Shown: positions 43,322 to 52,961, counted from the stretch's first letter. The stretch is 64,000 nt of DNA from Mycobacterium shinjukuense (GCF_010730055.1 NZ_AP022575.1:2976001-3040000); one strand, 5' to 3'. Made by a program: numbers and translations. Notes: a model not told the origin generated them from the letters alone.

Positions 43322-43969
43322 TCAAGCCGGCTGATCGCCGTCGCGCGCGGTGCGCCGTTCCATGCCCGCGGCCAACCGCAGCACCATGTCGGTGAACACG
43401 GCATCGGTGTCGATGTCGTCCATGACACCGGTCATTTCGAGCAACACGAACCCGTGCAGTGCCGACCAGAATTCCAGCGCGGCGTAAAAGGCCTGCTCGC
43501 CGTCGAGGCCGTAGGACGACAACACCGAGATGACCGGTGCGGCTGCAGCTCGGGTCGCGGCGGTGTATTCGGGGTCATCACCGCCCAGAGGCATCCGGGT
43601 GAACGCCGAGTACCGACCGGGATGGTGGTGGGCATAGCTGCGGTAGGCGCCGGCCATGACCAACACCGCGTCATCGCGGGCGCGGCCCTCGCCGACCCTG
43701 TTCAGCATCGTGATGATGTCGTCGATCACCCGAATGCGCACCGCACGGCGCAGATCCTCGAGGCTGTCCACGTGGTTGTACAGCGACGGGCCCTTGGTCC
43801 CCAGTTGCGTCGCCAGCGCATTGATCGTCAGCGAGTCCCAACCCTCACGGTCCAGGAAGGTCAGCGCGCCATCGACGATGCTCTCGCGGCTCAGCTTGGC
43901 CGGGCGCGCCGCGGATTTCGCCCCGCGAACGCGGCCCCCGGCCGAGGATGGCTCCGGCTGAGCTGCCAT
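43322..43969 (-). CDS. TetR-family regulator (Rv0681-like)
   Basis: This 215-residue protein has a TetR DNA-binding domain after a short Arg/Ala-rich lead (LSRESIVDGALTFLDREGWDSLTINALATQLGTKGPSLYNHVDS) and a C-terminal WHG-like ligand domain. It sits upstream of rpsL on the same strand and is divergent from the DUF3060 genes across 233 bases. Its target and ligand are unknown; the divergent gap is the likely operator region. Confidence 0.85.
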   Translation of the reverse strand: MAAQPEPSSAGGRVRGAKSAARPAKLSRESIVDGALTFLDREGWDSLTINALATQLGTKGPSLYNHVDSLEDLRRAVRIRVIDDIITMLNRVGEGRARDDAVLVMAGAYRSYAHHHPGRYSAFTRMPLGGDDPEYTAATRAAAAPVISVLSSYGLDGEQAFYAALEFWSALHGFVLLEMTGVMDDIDTDAVFTDMVLRLAAGMERRTARDGDQPA

Positions 43970-44202
43970 GACGCGTGTGCCCTTCCCTGTGACGGTGGGT
44001 TATCGGTGGCCGTTGGGTTCGACTAATGACTCTAGTTGACTATGCTGCGGCCCAGCCGGCTTAGCCCGGACGGCGGCACACAGGCGGCGGCGCCATCGGA
44101 TAACACGTTGTGGTCGGTCAAGGCTGTCGTCGCGCGGGCACTTGCCACTAGGCTCAGTCGAAGCTCCACGCGCAGCACACCCACCCAACGCAGGGGGCAG
44201 CC

Positions 44203-44568
44203 ATGAAATGGACCACCGTCGCCGCGTCGCTGTGTTTGGTCACCTTCGCTGCCACCCCCTCACCGCCGGCCGCGCACGCCAAGAACGGCGACACCCACGT
44301 CGTCGGACAGGGCATCGTGCAGACGCTGGACTGCAACGATTCCACGCTGATCGTCAACGGCACCGAAAACATCGTCACCGCAAAGGGCACCTGCTGGGCG
44401 GTGACGGTGATGGGCTCGTCCAATACCGTGGTGGCCGACACCATCGTCAACGACATCACCGTCTATGGCTGGGACGAGACGGTGTTCTTTCACAATGGCG
44501 ACCCGTTCATCTGGGACCGTGGCCGCGAACTGGGCATGGTGAACCGGTTGCAGCGAGTGGGCCCCTGA
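44203..44568 (+). CDS. Secreted DUF3060 protein (Rv0680c-like)
   Basis: This 121-residue protein has a Sec signal peptide (MKWTTVAASLCLVTFAATPSPPAAHA) and a DUF3060 beta-repeat of short NTI/NTV-type strands (STLIVNGTENIVTAKGTC, MGSSNTVVADTIVNDITVYG). Two cysteines could form a disulphide. It is probably cell-wall associated. It ends one base before the next gene's GTG, so the two DUF3060 genes form an operon. Confidence 0.85.
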   Translation: MKWTTVAASLCLVTFAATPSPPAAHAKNGDTHVVGQGIVQTLDCNDSTLIVNGTENIVTAKGTCWAVTVMGSSNTVVADTIVNDITVYGWDETVFFHNGDPFIWDRGRELGMVNRLQRVGP

Positions 44569-44569
44569 G

Positions 44570-45064
44570 GTGATTCGAGGAACCGTGCGCGCCCATGTCT
44601 TTGCCGACTCCTCACGGCCGGCCGCTCAGGCCCTGGCGCTGACCGTTGTCGCGGCCGCAGTTGGACTGGCCGGCTGCAGTTCGACCGCCAACCCGCCGGC
44701 GGCGAACACGACAAGCGCCACGGCGAAGACCACGACGACCAGCGGAACCGCGGCGCCGACGGCCGGCGGAACCACGACCGCTTCCATCGAAATCGGTGAC
44801 ACGCTCAACTACGGTTCACTGGGCACCACCGCAACCCTTGACTGCCAAGACGGCAAATCACTCAACGTGGCCGGCTCGGACAACACCCTGACGGTGACCG
44901 GCAGCTGCGCAACCGTGATCATCGGCGGCGCGAACAACAAGATCACCTTCGACAAGATCGACGAGCGCCTGACCGTGTTGGGGCTCAACAACACCATCAG
45001 CTACCAGGGCGGCGACCCGAAGATCGACAACATCGGCTCGGGCAACAGCATCACGAAAGGCTGA
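44570..45064 (+). CDS. DUF3060 lipoprotein (Rv0679c-like)
   Basis: This 164-residue protein has a lipoprotein signal ending LTVVAAAVGLAGC, a Thr/Ala-rich linker of about 40 residues, and a DUF3060 beta-repeat (SLNVAGSDNTLTVTGSC, GANNKITFDKIDERLTVLGLNN). It starts with GTG 44570. It ends 5 bases before the convergent echA5 stop. In H37Rv the Rv0678-mmpS5-mmpL5 genes follow at this point; they are absent here. Confidence 0.87.
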   Translation: MIRGTVRAHVFADSSRPAAQALALTVVAAAVGLAGCSSTANPPAANTTSATAKTTTTSGTAAPTAGGTTTASIEIGDTLNYGSLGTTATLDCQDGKSLNVAGSDNTLTVTGSCATVIIGGANNKITFDKIDERLTVLGLNNTISYQGGDPKIDNIGSGNSITKG

Positions 45065-45069
45065 CGCGG

Positions 45070-45834
45070 CTAATCAGGGGCGCCGTGCCGACCGGCGCCC
45101 GCGGCGAATCGCGCGGCCCCCTGCATGGCTTCGCCAGCGACGCGCGAAATGCTGGCGAACTCCACATCGAGCGCCGCGGACTCGGACAGGCCCCATTGGT
45201 GCAGGGCCGACAACCGATCCGATCGCAGGCACTGCTGCGGCAACGCGGCCAACTCAGCGGCCAACCGCTCGGCGGCTTGGCGGGCCTGGCCCTTGGGCAC
45301 CACCCGGTTGGCCAACCCGATCGCCAACGCTTCATCGGCGCGCACGCCGCGGCCGGTGAGGATCATGTCCATGGCCCTACTGTGACCGATCAGCCGTGGC
45401 AGCCGCACGGTGCCGCCGTCAATCAGTGGTACCCCCCAGCGGCGGCAGAACACGCCGAACACGGCATCTTCTTCGGCCACCCGCAAGTCGCACCACAGCG
45501 CCAGCTCCAGCCCCCCGGCCACGGCGTAGCCGCTGACCGCGGCGATCACCGGTTTGGACAACACCATTCGCGACGGCCCCATCGGGCCGGGACCCGTGCG
45601 GTGCACTGCGTTGGCCGCCGGTGTGCCAAATGCCTTCAAATCGGCTCCGGCGCAGAAGGTTCCGCCCTCGCCCCACAACACGGCCACCGACGCGGTGTCG
45701 TCGCGATCGAACTGATCGAACGCGGTGTACAACGCGGCGGCCGTCGGGCCGTTCACCGCGTTGCGCGCCGCCGGCCGGTTGATGATCACGGTGGTCACCG
45801 GGCCGCTGCGTTCCACCCGCACCAGATCACTCAT
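45070..45834 (-). CDS. echA5: Enoyl-CoA hydratase/isomerase family EchA5
   Basis: This 254-residue crotonase-fold enzyme acts in fatty-acid beta-oxidation. The oxyanion-hole segments are FCAGADLKAFGT and AVSGYAVAGGLELALWCDLRVA. The first catalytic glutamate position of hydratases (after the second segment) is occupied in VFGVFCRRWGVPLIDGGTVRLPRLIG by residues more like isomerases, so hydratase activity is not certain. Its start overlaps the end of the upstream PaaX-like gene by 8 bases. Confidence 0.87.
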   Translation of the reverse strand: MSDLVRVERSGPVTTVIINRPAARNAVNGPTAAALYTAFDQFDRDDTASVAVLWGEGGTFCAGADLKAFGTPAANAVHRTGPGPMGPSRMVLSKPVIAAVSGYAVAGGLELALWCDLRVAEEDAVFGVFCRRWGVPLIDGGTVRLPRLIGHSRAMDMILTGRGVRADEALAIGLANRVVPKGQARQAAERLAAELAALPQQCLRSDRLSALHQWGLSESAALDVEFASISRVAGEAMQGAARFAAGAGRHGAPD

Positions 45835-46555
45835 GTGTCGCCTCCTGAAGTTGGGTGCTGTCGCGCCGTTGCGCCAGTTCGGTGGCGAAGTCGTGGTAGG
45901 CGGCGCGCAGCCGCGCGCCAGGCCAGTCGGCCGGCAGCAGTTCGGCGGGCAGCATCGGGTCGTTGAGCAGGTGACGCACCATCGCCGCGGCCACCACGAA
46001 CCGGCCGGGAATGTCGGGCGTCTGCGCCATCTCGTCGAGCAGCCGGTGGCCGGTGCTAGCCCATGCGGGCAGATCCCACAATTTCCCGGCCAGCGCGGCG
46101 GGTGCCTCGTCGCGCGCTTTCAGCACCCGCACCCGGGCCGCGACGTCGGGATCCAGCCGAAGGTCAAGGTTGTCGGGGCGCAGCCACACCCCTTCGCGCA
46201 GCTCACCGAAACGCTTGTGGTGCATGGTGGTTCGCAGCGCCGCGCGGGTGCGGGCGTCGGTGCCGACGCTGGTCACGATCAGCAAGTGCCAATCGCCGTG
46301 CCAGGCCCGGGTCCGTGGCCGCATGGCCTCGTCCTGCCGACGCTGACGGGCCAGCAACCGATCCGAAAGCCGGTAGCCGTCCGCGGACCGGATCAGGTCT
46401 CCGGCACCGACCATGCGGGTCAGCGCGACCCGCAGCGTCGTCTCTTTGATACCGAAATCATTTGTCAAACTGATCAATTCGCTCGCGGAGGCCCACGCGG
46501 GATGGGCGCCGAGCAGCACGCTGAGCACCACCGAGCGGGCTGTCATGGTCGGCAC
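45827..46555 (-). CDS. PaaX-family transcriptional regulator (Rv0674-like)
   Basis: This 242-residue protein has an N-terminal winged helix (TARSVVLSVLLGAHPAWASASELISLTNDFGIKETTLRVALTRM) and the PaaX C-terminal region (DGYRLSDRLLARQRRQDEAM, WHLLIV). PaaX proteins are CoA-thioester-responsive repressors of aromatic or acyl-CoA pathways. It lies between echA4 and echA5 in the same direction and probably controls the fadE8-echA4-echA5 operon. Confidence 0.87.
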   Translation of the reverse strand: MPTMTARSVVLSVLLGAHPAWASASELISLTNDFGIKETTLRVALTRMVGAGDLIRSADGYRLSDRLLARQRRQDEAMRPRTRAWHGDWHLLIVTSVGTDARTRAALRTTMHHKRFGELREGVWLRPDNLDLRLDPDVAARVRVLKARDEAPAALAGKLWDLPAWASTGHRLLDEMAQTPDIPGRFVVAAAMVRHLLNDPMLPAELLPADWPGARLRAAYHDFATELAQRRDSTQLQEATHE

Positions 46556-46569
46556 GGTTGACCCCTGGC

Positions 46570-47508
46570 TTACACCTGAGACGCCCGACGGCCGTAGTCG
46601 CCGAACGGCTCATCACGGTGGCGAACCGCCTCCCGGAAGCCGTGCTCCACAGCGTCGGCAACAAACGCGTGCCCCTCGGGTGTGTGCCGGGCGATCCCGT
46701 CGAACACCGTGCCGACCATCCTGCTGGTCACCACACCTTGTTGCAGCAGAGCGGAATTGAGCGCGAGCTTGATCATGATCAGCTGGTTGACCGGCAGCGC
46801 GGCGATCCGGGCCACCAGTCGCTCGGTGCGCTCGTCGAGGTCGTTGGGATCCGGCGCCTCGACGGCCAGGCCCCATTCGGCGGCCTGCGCGCCGGTGATG
46901 CAATCACCGGTGAACAGCAGGCGTTTGGCGCGCTGGTCGCCGAGTCGGTGCGCCCACAGACCCGCCGCCGGGACACCCCACACCCGCGTCGGTGGGTAGC
47001 CGATTTTCGCGTCGGCGGCGGCGATCACCTGATCGGCGTGCAATGCGATGTCGGTGCCGCCGGCCACGCAGTAGCCGTGGATCTTGACCACCGTCGGCTT
47101 GTCGGCATGCATCAGGCTGGAAAACCCGCGCACGAACCGGCTCATCATCTGGTAGTCGATCATCGGGTCCCACGGCTGATTCGGCAGGTGGTTGGCGGCC
47201 TGGGTGTCACCGTCCAGCACCGTGCCCCGGTAGGCGCCGGTACCGCCGGCCGAGGCGGTCCCGTCGGCGTAGGCCGACAGGTCGAAGCCCGCGCAGAAAC
47301 CCTCGCCGCGCCCCGACACCAGGATGACGTGGACATTGGGGTCCAGATCGGCACGTTCCACCAGCGCCGACAGCTCCAGGGGAGTATCGGCAACGATCGC
47401 GTTGCCCTTCTCCGGGCGGTTGAAGGTGATCCGCGCAACCCGGCCGGTGACCTCGTAGGTCATCGTTTTCAGGTTGTCGAAGTCGACCGGCCTGATCGCG
47501 TGCGTCAT
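46570..47508 (-). CDS. echA4: Enoyl-CoA hydratase family EchA4
   Basis: This 312-residue crotonase-fold protein has the oxyanion segments GEGFCAGFDLSAYADG and KIHGYCVAGGTDIALHADQVIAA, with a longer linker between them than EchA5. The C-terminal region (NQLIMIKLALNSALLQQG) suits acyl-CoA binding. ATG 47508 overlaps the fadE8 stop (ATGA). It is likely a beta-oxidation step following FadE8. Confidence 0.88.
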   Translation of the reverse strand: MTHAIRPVDFDNLKTMTYEVTGRVARITFNRPEKGNAIVADTPLELSALVERADLDPNVHVILVSGRGEGFCAGFDLSAYADGTASAGGTGAYRGTVLDGDTQAANHLPNQPWDPMIDYQMMSRFVRGFSSLMHADKPTVVKIHGYCVAGGTDIALHADQVIAAADAKIGYPPTRVWGVPAAGLWAHRLGDQRAKRLLFTGDCITGAQAAEWGLAVEAPDPNDLDERTERLVARIAALPVNQLIMIKLALNSALLQQGVVTSRMVGTVFDGIARHTPEGHAFVADAVEHGFREAVRHRDEPFGDYGRRASQV

Positions 47509-49136
47509 CCCTTCACCAGGGCCCGTTCCAGGATGGGCGCCAGGTCCAATCCGGTCGGCATGGTGCCGAACGCGCGGCCCCACCGCCCGTCGAGCCGGGT
47601 CGCCAGGAACGCCTCGGCGACGGCGGGATGCCCATGGCGCACCAGCAGCGACCCCTGCAGCGCCAGGCAGATGTCCTCGGCGATCATGCGGGCGCGGTAC
47701 TGGATGGTTTCCAGATCCTCAAGTTGCGGTCGCAACCGACCGACGTGCCCGTCCAGGCGGGCGTCGGAGCCCGTGCTCTTGCCCAGCTCGTCGAACAGCA
47801 CGTCGACGCAGTCGGGGCGGGTTGCCATGGCGCGCAACGTGTCCAGCGCGCTGACGTTGCCCGAGCCTTCCCAGATGCCGTTCAGCGGCGCCTCACGGTA
47901 GAGCCGCGGCATGTTGGAGTCCTCGACATAGCCGTTGCCGCCCAGGCATTCCAGCGCCTCGGCCGCGTGCGGGGCAGCGCGCTTGCATACCCAGTACTTG
48001 CTGGCCGCCAGCCCGATCCGGCGCAGCAGCGCCTCACGCCCGTCGCCGCGCACCGCGGCGTCGGTGGCGCCGGCCATCCGCATCGCCACCATGGTGGCGG
48101 CCTCGGCCTCCACCGCCAGGTCGGCGAGCACATTGCGCATCAATGGCTGGTCAATCAGATAGGCGCCGAACGCTTTTCGGTGCTGGGCGTGGTGGATGGC
48201 CCAGGCCAGTCCCGCCTGCATCCCGGTGGCGCTGCCCAGCGTGCAATCCAGCCGGGTCATGTTGACCATTTCGATGATGGTGGGCACCCCGCGCCCCTCC
48301 TCGCCCACCAGCCACGCGATGGCGCCGTCGTATTCGACCTCGCTGGAGGCGTTGGCGTGGTTGCCGAGCTTGTCCTTCAGCCGCTGCAGGAACATCCGGT
48401 TGCGGCTCCCGTCGGGCAGCACCCGGGGCAGCATGAAGCAGGACAGGCCGCCGGGCGCCTGCGCGAGCACCAGGAAGATGTCACACATCGGCGCCGAGGT
48501 GAACCATTTGTGACCGGTCAGCGTGTAGCTGCCGTCGGCGTTGCGGGTCGCCGTGGTGGTGTTGGCCCGCACATCGGAACCGCCCTGTTTCTCGGTCATC
48601 GACATGCCCGCGGTGATGCCGGCCTTGGTGGTGGGCACCGTCAGCTCGGGGTCGTAGTGCCGGCTGGTCAGCAGCGGCTCATACGTGCTGGCCAGTTCGG
48701 GGTTATGCCGCAGCGCCGGCACCACGGCGTAGGTCGCCGAGACGGGGCACATGTGGCCCGGTTCGACGGCCCACCACGTGCACGTCTTGGCGGCACGCAC
48801 CACGTGCGCACCCGGCCGAGGATCCGCCCAGGGCGCCGCGTGCAGACCGTGCTCGATCGCGGTACGCATCAACTCGTGGTAGGCCGGGTCATACTCCACT
48901 TCGTCAATGCGGTGGCCGTAGCGGTCGTGGGTGTGCAGGATTGGCCGGTTGCGGTCGGCAAGCTCGCTCCAACGGTGGGCCTGCCGTGAGCCGGCGATGG
49001 CGCCGAGCGCGGTGAACTCGTCGAGGCCCCACTGCCCGCCCTCGCGAATCAGGGCTTCGATGAGCACCGGCGACGACGCGGGGTTGTAGTTCTGCAGGGG
49101 TGGAACCTGGTTGGTGACGGCATGGGTATCAGGCAT
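47505..49136 (-). CDS. fadE8: Acyl-CoA dehydrogenase FadE8 (AidB-like)
   Basis: This 543-residue flavoprotein of the AidB-like acyl-CoA dehydrogenase branch has MTEKQGGSDVRANTT, TLTGHKWFTSAPMCDIFLVLAQ and LECLGGNGYVEDSNMPRLYREAPLNGIWEGSGNV. It starts at ATG 49136 (MPDTHAVTNQVPPLQNY); ATG 49145 is also in frame. It leads the fadE8-echA4-paaX-echA5 operon. Whether it oxidises acyl-CoA or, like AidB, has a protective role is not clear. Confidence 0.9.
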   Translation of the reverse strand: MPDTHAVTNQVPPLQNYNPASSPVLIEALIREGGQWGLDEFTALGAIAGSRQAHRWSELADRNRPILHTHDRYGHRIDEVEYDPAYHELMRTAIEHGLHAAPWADPRPGAHVVRAAKTCTWWAVEPGHMCPVSATYAVVPALRHNPELASTYEPLLTSRHYDPELTVPTTKAGITAGMSMTEKQGGSDVRANTTTATRNADGSYTLTGHKWFTSAPMCDIFLVLAQAPGGLSCFMLPRVLPDGSRNRMFLQRLKDKLGNHANASSEVEYDGAIAWLVGEEGRGVPTIIEMVNMTRLDCTLGSATGMQAGLAWAIHHAQHRKAFGAYLIDQPLMRNVLADLAVEAEAATMVAMRMAGATDAAVRGDGREALLRRIGLAASKYWVCKRAAPHAAEALECLGGNGYVEDSNMPRLYREAPLNGIWEGSGNVSALDTLRAMATRPDCVDVLFDELGKSTGSDARLDGHVGRLRPQLEDLETIQYRARMIAEDICLALQGSLLVRHGHPAVAEAFLATRLDGRWGRAFGTMPTGLDLAPILERALVKG

Positions 49137-49146
49137 GACACCCATG

Positions 49147-49180
49147 TTACATTTTTTCAACAACCGCACAAGAGATGTAA
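49147..49180. promoter_or_regulatory. Inverted repeat upstream of fadE8
   Basis: TTACAT (49147-49152) and ATGTAA (49175-49180) form an inverted pair with a 22-base gap in an AT-rich patch directly before fadE8. It could be an operator for the PaaX-like regulator encoded in the operon. Pattern only. Confidence 0.35.
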
Positions 49181-49201
49181 TATCCGCGTCGTGGGGCCGT
49201 C

Positions 49202-50047
49202 TCAGGCGGGGTGCGCGGCGAAGAATTCCCACAACATCTCGGTGGCCGCCGACGGCCACTGATGGCCGACATCGTCGAAGGCGACGAGCACGACGCTGCG
49301 GCGGTCCGCGCAGCTCGCGATCGACGTCGTAACACCGCCGGAGACCGTGACGTTGGGGGCGTCGCACCGGTCGACAGTGCGCCAGAACGCATTGAGCTGC
49401 TCGACGGGGGGACCATTGATGCGGGCAATGCCCACCCCGGGCCCGCCGGTGTAGCGGACCAGGGGATCCCCGGTGCCATGAAGGTGCATAACCGACACCG
49501 GGTGCGGGGACGGGCACGGGTCAAGCTGTGTCCCCGCAACGGGACCGATCGCCGCGAAAAGGTTGGTGTGGCACACCAGCGTGTAGGACATGATGGCGCC
49601 GTTGCTCATGCCGGTGGCGTAAACCCTGGCCGGGTCGATGCGAACGTTGCGGGCGATGTCGGCCACCGCCGCTTGAATGAACGCGACATCGTCGACACCG
49701 TCGCGTGCGGGCCGGCCGCAGCAGCCCCCTCCGTTGACGTTCCAGGCCCGATAGAGACCGTCCGGATAGGCCACGAGGAACTTCGCCGAATCCGCCAATT
49801 CATCCCAGTCATACGACCTTTCGGCCTGCCTGGCGCTGCCGAACCCGCCGTGCAGCATGACCACCAGCGGAGCCAACGGGGGCAATTGCGCGGGCTTGAA
49901 CAGCCGGTAGGCGCGCTCGACTCCACCGACCTGGATGGTGTGCAAGCTGGTGCCATTCCCGAAGCCCTCCGGCGGCGCAGCTCCCCTGTGTGCACAGCCC
50001 GCGAGCACCAGCACGACGCCCAGCAGCGCGACGAGCCGGTAACGCAT
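49202..50047 (-). CDS. lpqP: Lipoprotein LpqP, PHB-depolymerase-like esterase
   Basis: This 281-residue protein has lipoprotein signal MRYRLVALLGVVLVLAGC and an alpha/beta-hydrolase domain. The nucleophile elbow is GMSNGAIMS, the oxyanion segment VMLHGGFGSARQ, and the catalytic His is probably in DVGHQWP. It resembles the poly(3-hydroxybutyrate) depolymerase/feruloyl esterase group. The natural substrate is unknown. It precedes fadE8 on the same strand with a 65-base gap. Confidence 0.88.
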   Translation of the reverse strand: MRYRLVALLGVVLVLAGCAHRGAAPPEGFGNGTSLHTIQVGGVERAYRLFKPAQLPPLAPLVVMLHGGFGSARQAERSYDWDELADSAKFLVAYPDGLYRAWNVNGGGCCGRPARDGVDDVAFIQAAVADIARNVRIDPARVYATGMSNGAIMSYTLVCHTNLFAAIGPVAGTQLDPCPSPHPVSVMHLHGTGDPLVRYTGGPGVGIARINGPPVEQLNAFWRTVDRCDAPNVTVSGGVTTSIASCADRRSVVLVAFDDVGHQWPSAATEMLWEFFAAHPA

Positions 50048-50101
50048 GAATCAACCGTAGGCACACACGCCGGCTTTCACGAGCCTTGAACGGCCGTGAA
50101 A

Positions 50102-50860
50102 TCAGTCGTTGACCTTGTCCCGCAAAAACGCGATGTCATCCTTGCGGCCCTGGTCGGCGGTTTCACAGATGACCGGCGCGCCCGCCGCGGTGACCACCGC
50201 CACCAGCAGCTCCGGATCGATCTGGCCGGCGCCCAGGTTGGCGTGGCGGTCGCGACCCGAGCCCGCTTCGTCCCGGGAGTCGTTGCAGTGGACCAAGTCG
50301 ATGCGATCGGTGATGGCTTTGATGCGGTCCACGGCGTCCACCAGCGCCTCACCCGCCGCCCAGGCGTGACAGGTATCCAGGCAAAAGCCGATACCGGTGT
50401 CGCCGATCACATCCCACAGCCGTGCGATGGTGTCGAAACGGCGGGCCATCGCGTGGTCACCGCCCGCGGTGTTTTCCAGGTACACCGGAACCTCGGTGTG
50501 CAGCTGGTCCAGCGCCTTACGCCAGCGCTGAAACCCCTCGGCAACATCGTCGTCGTCGGCGACGTGGCCACCGTGCACGATCACCGCCGCGGCACCGATA
50601 TCGGCCGCCGCGTCACAGGTCTGCTGCAGCATCTTGCGCGACGGAATCCGCACCCGATTGTTCGCCGACGCGAGGTTGATCAGGTATGGCGCATGCACGT
50701 AGATCGGCAACGCCGCTGCCTTGAGCGCGGCCGCATCCTCGCGCGGTTTGGGCGCCCGCCAGCTCTGCGGATTGCCCAGGAAAATCTGCACCGCGTCAGC
50801 ACCTTCGGCCGCCGCTGCGGCGAGTGGATCCTGTGGGCTGACATGCGAACCGATGAGCAC
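50102..50860 (-). CDS. end: Endonuclease IV (AP endonuclease)
   Basis: This 252-residue TIM-barrel nuclease repairs abasic sites using three zinc ions. Metal-ligand segments are IGSHVSP, YVHAPYLINLAS, VIVHGGHV, YLENTAGG, GFCLDTCHAWAAG and LVHCNDS. GTG 50860 gives the MLIGSHVSPQDPL start and the expected length. It lies between lpqP and the divergent ceramidase gene. Confidence 0.94.
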   Translation of the reverse strand: MLIGSHVSPQDPLAAAAAEGADAVQIFLGNPQSWRAPKPREDAAALKAAALPIYVHAPYLINLASANNRVRIPSRKMLQQTCDAAADIGAAAVIVHGGHVADDDDVAEGFQRWRKALDQLHTEVPVYLENTAGGDHAMARRFDTIARLWDVIGDTGIGFCLDTCHAWAAGEALVDAVDRIKAITDRIDLVHCNDSRDEAGSGRDRHANLGAGQIDPELLVAVVTAAGAPVICETADQGRKDDIAFLRDKVND

Positions 50861-51035
50861 CAGGACAGTGTAGTGGGGCCCGCCGTGATGATGTGCGCTC
50901 GTTGCGTTGGGGCACCCGCGAGCGGGGTGTTCGGCGACATCGACGCATCCGGTGCTTGGCCTTCGGGATAGGCTTCCCGCGGCGAGCCAGTTGTTGACGC
51001 CGGTGGAGTTGCCGCTGCTAGTGGAGGATGGGGCC

Positions 51036-52937
51036 ATGCTTTGTGTGGGGCGCGGCATCGCCGACATCACCGGTGAGTCGGCCGACTGCGGCATGCTCGG
51101 CTACGGCAGGGCCGACCAGCGCACCGCCGGCATTCACTTTCGCCTGCGGTCCCGGGCATTCGTTTTCGACGACGGGAAGGCGCGGTTGCTGCTCGTTGTG
51201 GCCGACCTGCCGCTGCCGATGCAAAACGTGACCGATGAAGTGCTGCGCCGGTTGGCGGATTGCTATGGCGACACCTACGCGGAGCAGAACACGCTGATCA
51301 CGACGACGCACACGCACGCCGGACCCGGGGGGTACTGCGGTCACCTGCTGTACAACCTGTCCACGAGCGGGTTCCGGCCGGTTACATTCCAGGCGATCGT
51401 CGACGGAATCGTCGAATCGGTGCGCCATGCCCATGGCGACGTTGCGCCCGCCCAGGTGATGCTGTCACACGGCGAGCTGCACAGCGCCAGCGTTAACCGG
51501 TCACCGTCGGCGTTCGACCGCAACCCGGCGGCCGATCGGGCATTCTTCCCGGACCGCATCGACCCGCATACCACCCTGGTGCGCATCGATCGGGGCGAGG
51601 CCACCGTGGCCGCGATCCACTTCTTCGCCACCCACGGCACGAGCATGACCAATCGCAACCGCCTTATCTCCGGAGACAACAAGGGCTTCGCGGCCTACCA
51701 TTGGGAACGCACCGTCGGCGGAGCCGATTACCTCACCGGTCAGCCCGACTTCATCGCCGCCTTCGCGCAGACCAACCCCGGCGACATGAGCCCCCACGTC
51801 GACGGACCCATCACCGGCGCGTCGGTGCCCGAGCGCGAGCTGGAAAACACCCGCCGCATCGGGCTGTGCCAGTTCGAGGATGCCTTCAAGCAGCTCGATC
51901 GTGCGACACCGATCGGCGACGGCATCGACGCGCGGTTCACGTATGTCGATCTCAGTTCCGTTGTGGTGCGTGGCGAATACACGCCCGATGGTCATCAGCA
52001 CCGCACCGGGCATCCGATGATTGCCGCCGCCACCATGGCCGGGACCGATGAGGGCGAGGGCTTCCGTGGCTTCCGGCAAGGCCGAAACCCTTTCTGGGAC
52101 AACGTATCCAACGCCATCTATCGGTTTGTCGGGTCGGTAGCCGCGGTGCACGCTCCCAAAGCCATTGTGGTGCCGGCGCATCTGCTGAACCGGATGCATC
52201 CCTTTGTCCAGGAGATCGTTCCCGTTCACCTGGTGCGGATCGGGCGCCTGTATCTGATCGGCATCCCTGGCGAACCGACCATCGTCGCGGGACTTCGGCT
52301 GCGGCGCACGGTGGCGTCGATCGTCGGCGCCGAGCTGGCCGACGTGCTCTGCGTGGGCTACACCAACGCCTACATCCATTACGTGACCACGCCCGAGGAA
52401 TATCTTGAACAGCGCTACGAGGGCGGCAGCACCTTGTTTGGCCGATGGCAGCTGCCCGCTCTCATGCAGACGGTCGCCGGGCTTGCCGAGGCAATGCGCG
52501 ACGGGCGGCCCGTGCCACCGGGCCCGCGGCCGCAACCCAGACAGACGCTGAGCTGGTTGCGCGCTGCCCCACCCGATAGCGGCCCGTTCGGAACGGTGAT
52601 CACCGAGCCGGCGGCGACATACCGACCCGGCCAAACGGTAGCCGTCGAATTCGTCAGCGCGCTGCCCAACAACGATCTGCGCCGGGGCGGCACCTTCCTC
52701 GAAGTGGTCCGCCGGGAAGGTGCCGGCTGGGTGCGGGTTGCCGACGACGGCGACTGGGCCACCAGCTTTCGCTGGCAGCGCCGGGGGCGGGCCGGCTCGC
52801 GGGTCAGCATCAGCTGGGATATTCCCGGCGATACCACGCCCGGGTGCTACCGCATCGTGCACCACGGCACCGCACGCGATGGCAATGGCACGCTGCAGGC
52901 GTTCACCGCAACCACCCGCGAGTTCACCGTCGGCTGA
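51036..52937 (+). CDS. Neutral ceramidase
   Basis: This 633-residue protein hydrolyses ceramides to sphingosine and fatty acid. The family motif with catalytic Ser is NPGDMSPHVDGP near residue 250. A metal-ligand set comes from TTTHTHAGPGGY and HFFATHGTSMTNRN, with a later VLCVGYTNAYIHYVTTPEEY. ATG 51036 (MLCVGRGIADITGESADCG) matches Rv0669c. No signal peptide is evident at this start. The C-terminal ~150 residues form a beta-rich domain. It is convergent with the DUF559 gene across a palindromic terminator. Confidence 0.92.
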   Translation: MLCVGRGIADITGESADCGMLGYGRADQRTAGIHFRLRSRAFVFDDGKARLLLVVADLPLPMQNVTDEVLRRLADCYGDTYAEQNTLITTTHTHAGPGGYCGHLLYNLSTSGFRPVTFQAIVDGIVESVRHAHGDVAPAQVMLSHGELHSASVNRSPSAFDRNPAADRAFFPDRIDPHTTLVRIDRGEATVAAIHFFATHGTSMTNRNRLISGDNKGFAAYHWERTVGGADYLTGQPDFIAAFAQTNPGDMSPHVDGPITGASVPERELENTRRIGLCQFEDAFKQLDRATPIGDGIDARFTYVDLSSVVVRGEYTPDGHQHRTGHPMIAAATMAGTDEGEGFRGFRQGRNPFWDNVSNAIYRFVGSVAAVHAPKAIVVPAHLLNRMHPFVQEIVPVHLVRIGRLYLIGIPGEPTIVAGLRLRRTVASIVGAELADVLCVGYTNAYIHYVTTPEEYLEQRYEGGSTLFGRWQLPALMQTVAGLAEAMRDGRPVPPGPRPQPRQTLSWLRAAPPDSGPFGTVITEPAATYRPGQTVAVEFVSALPNNDLRRGGTFLEVVRREGAGWVRVADDGDWATSFRWQRRGRAGSRVSISWDIPGDTTPGCYRIVHHGTARDGNGTLQAFTATTREFTVG

Positions 52938-52961
52938 CCCACGGCACTCACCTTCTCCGGC

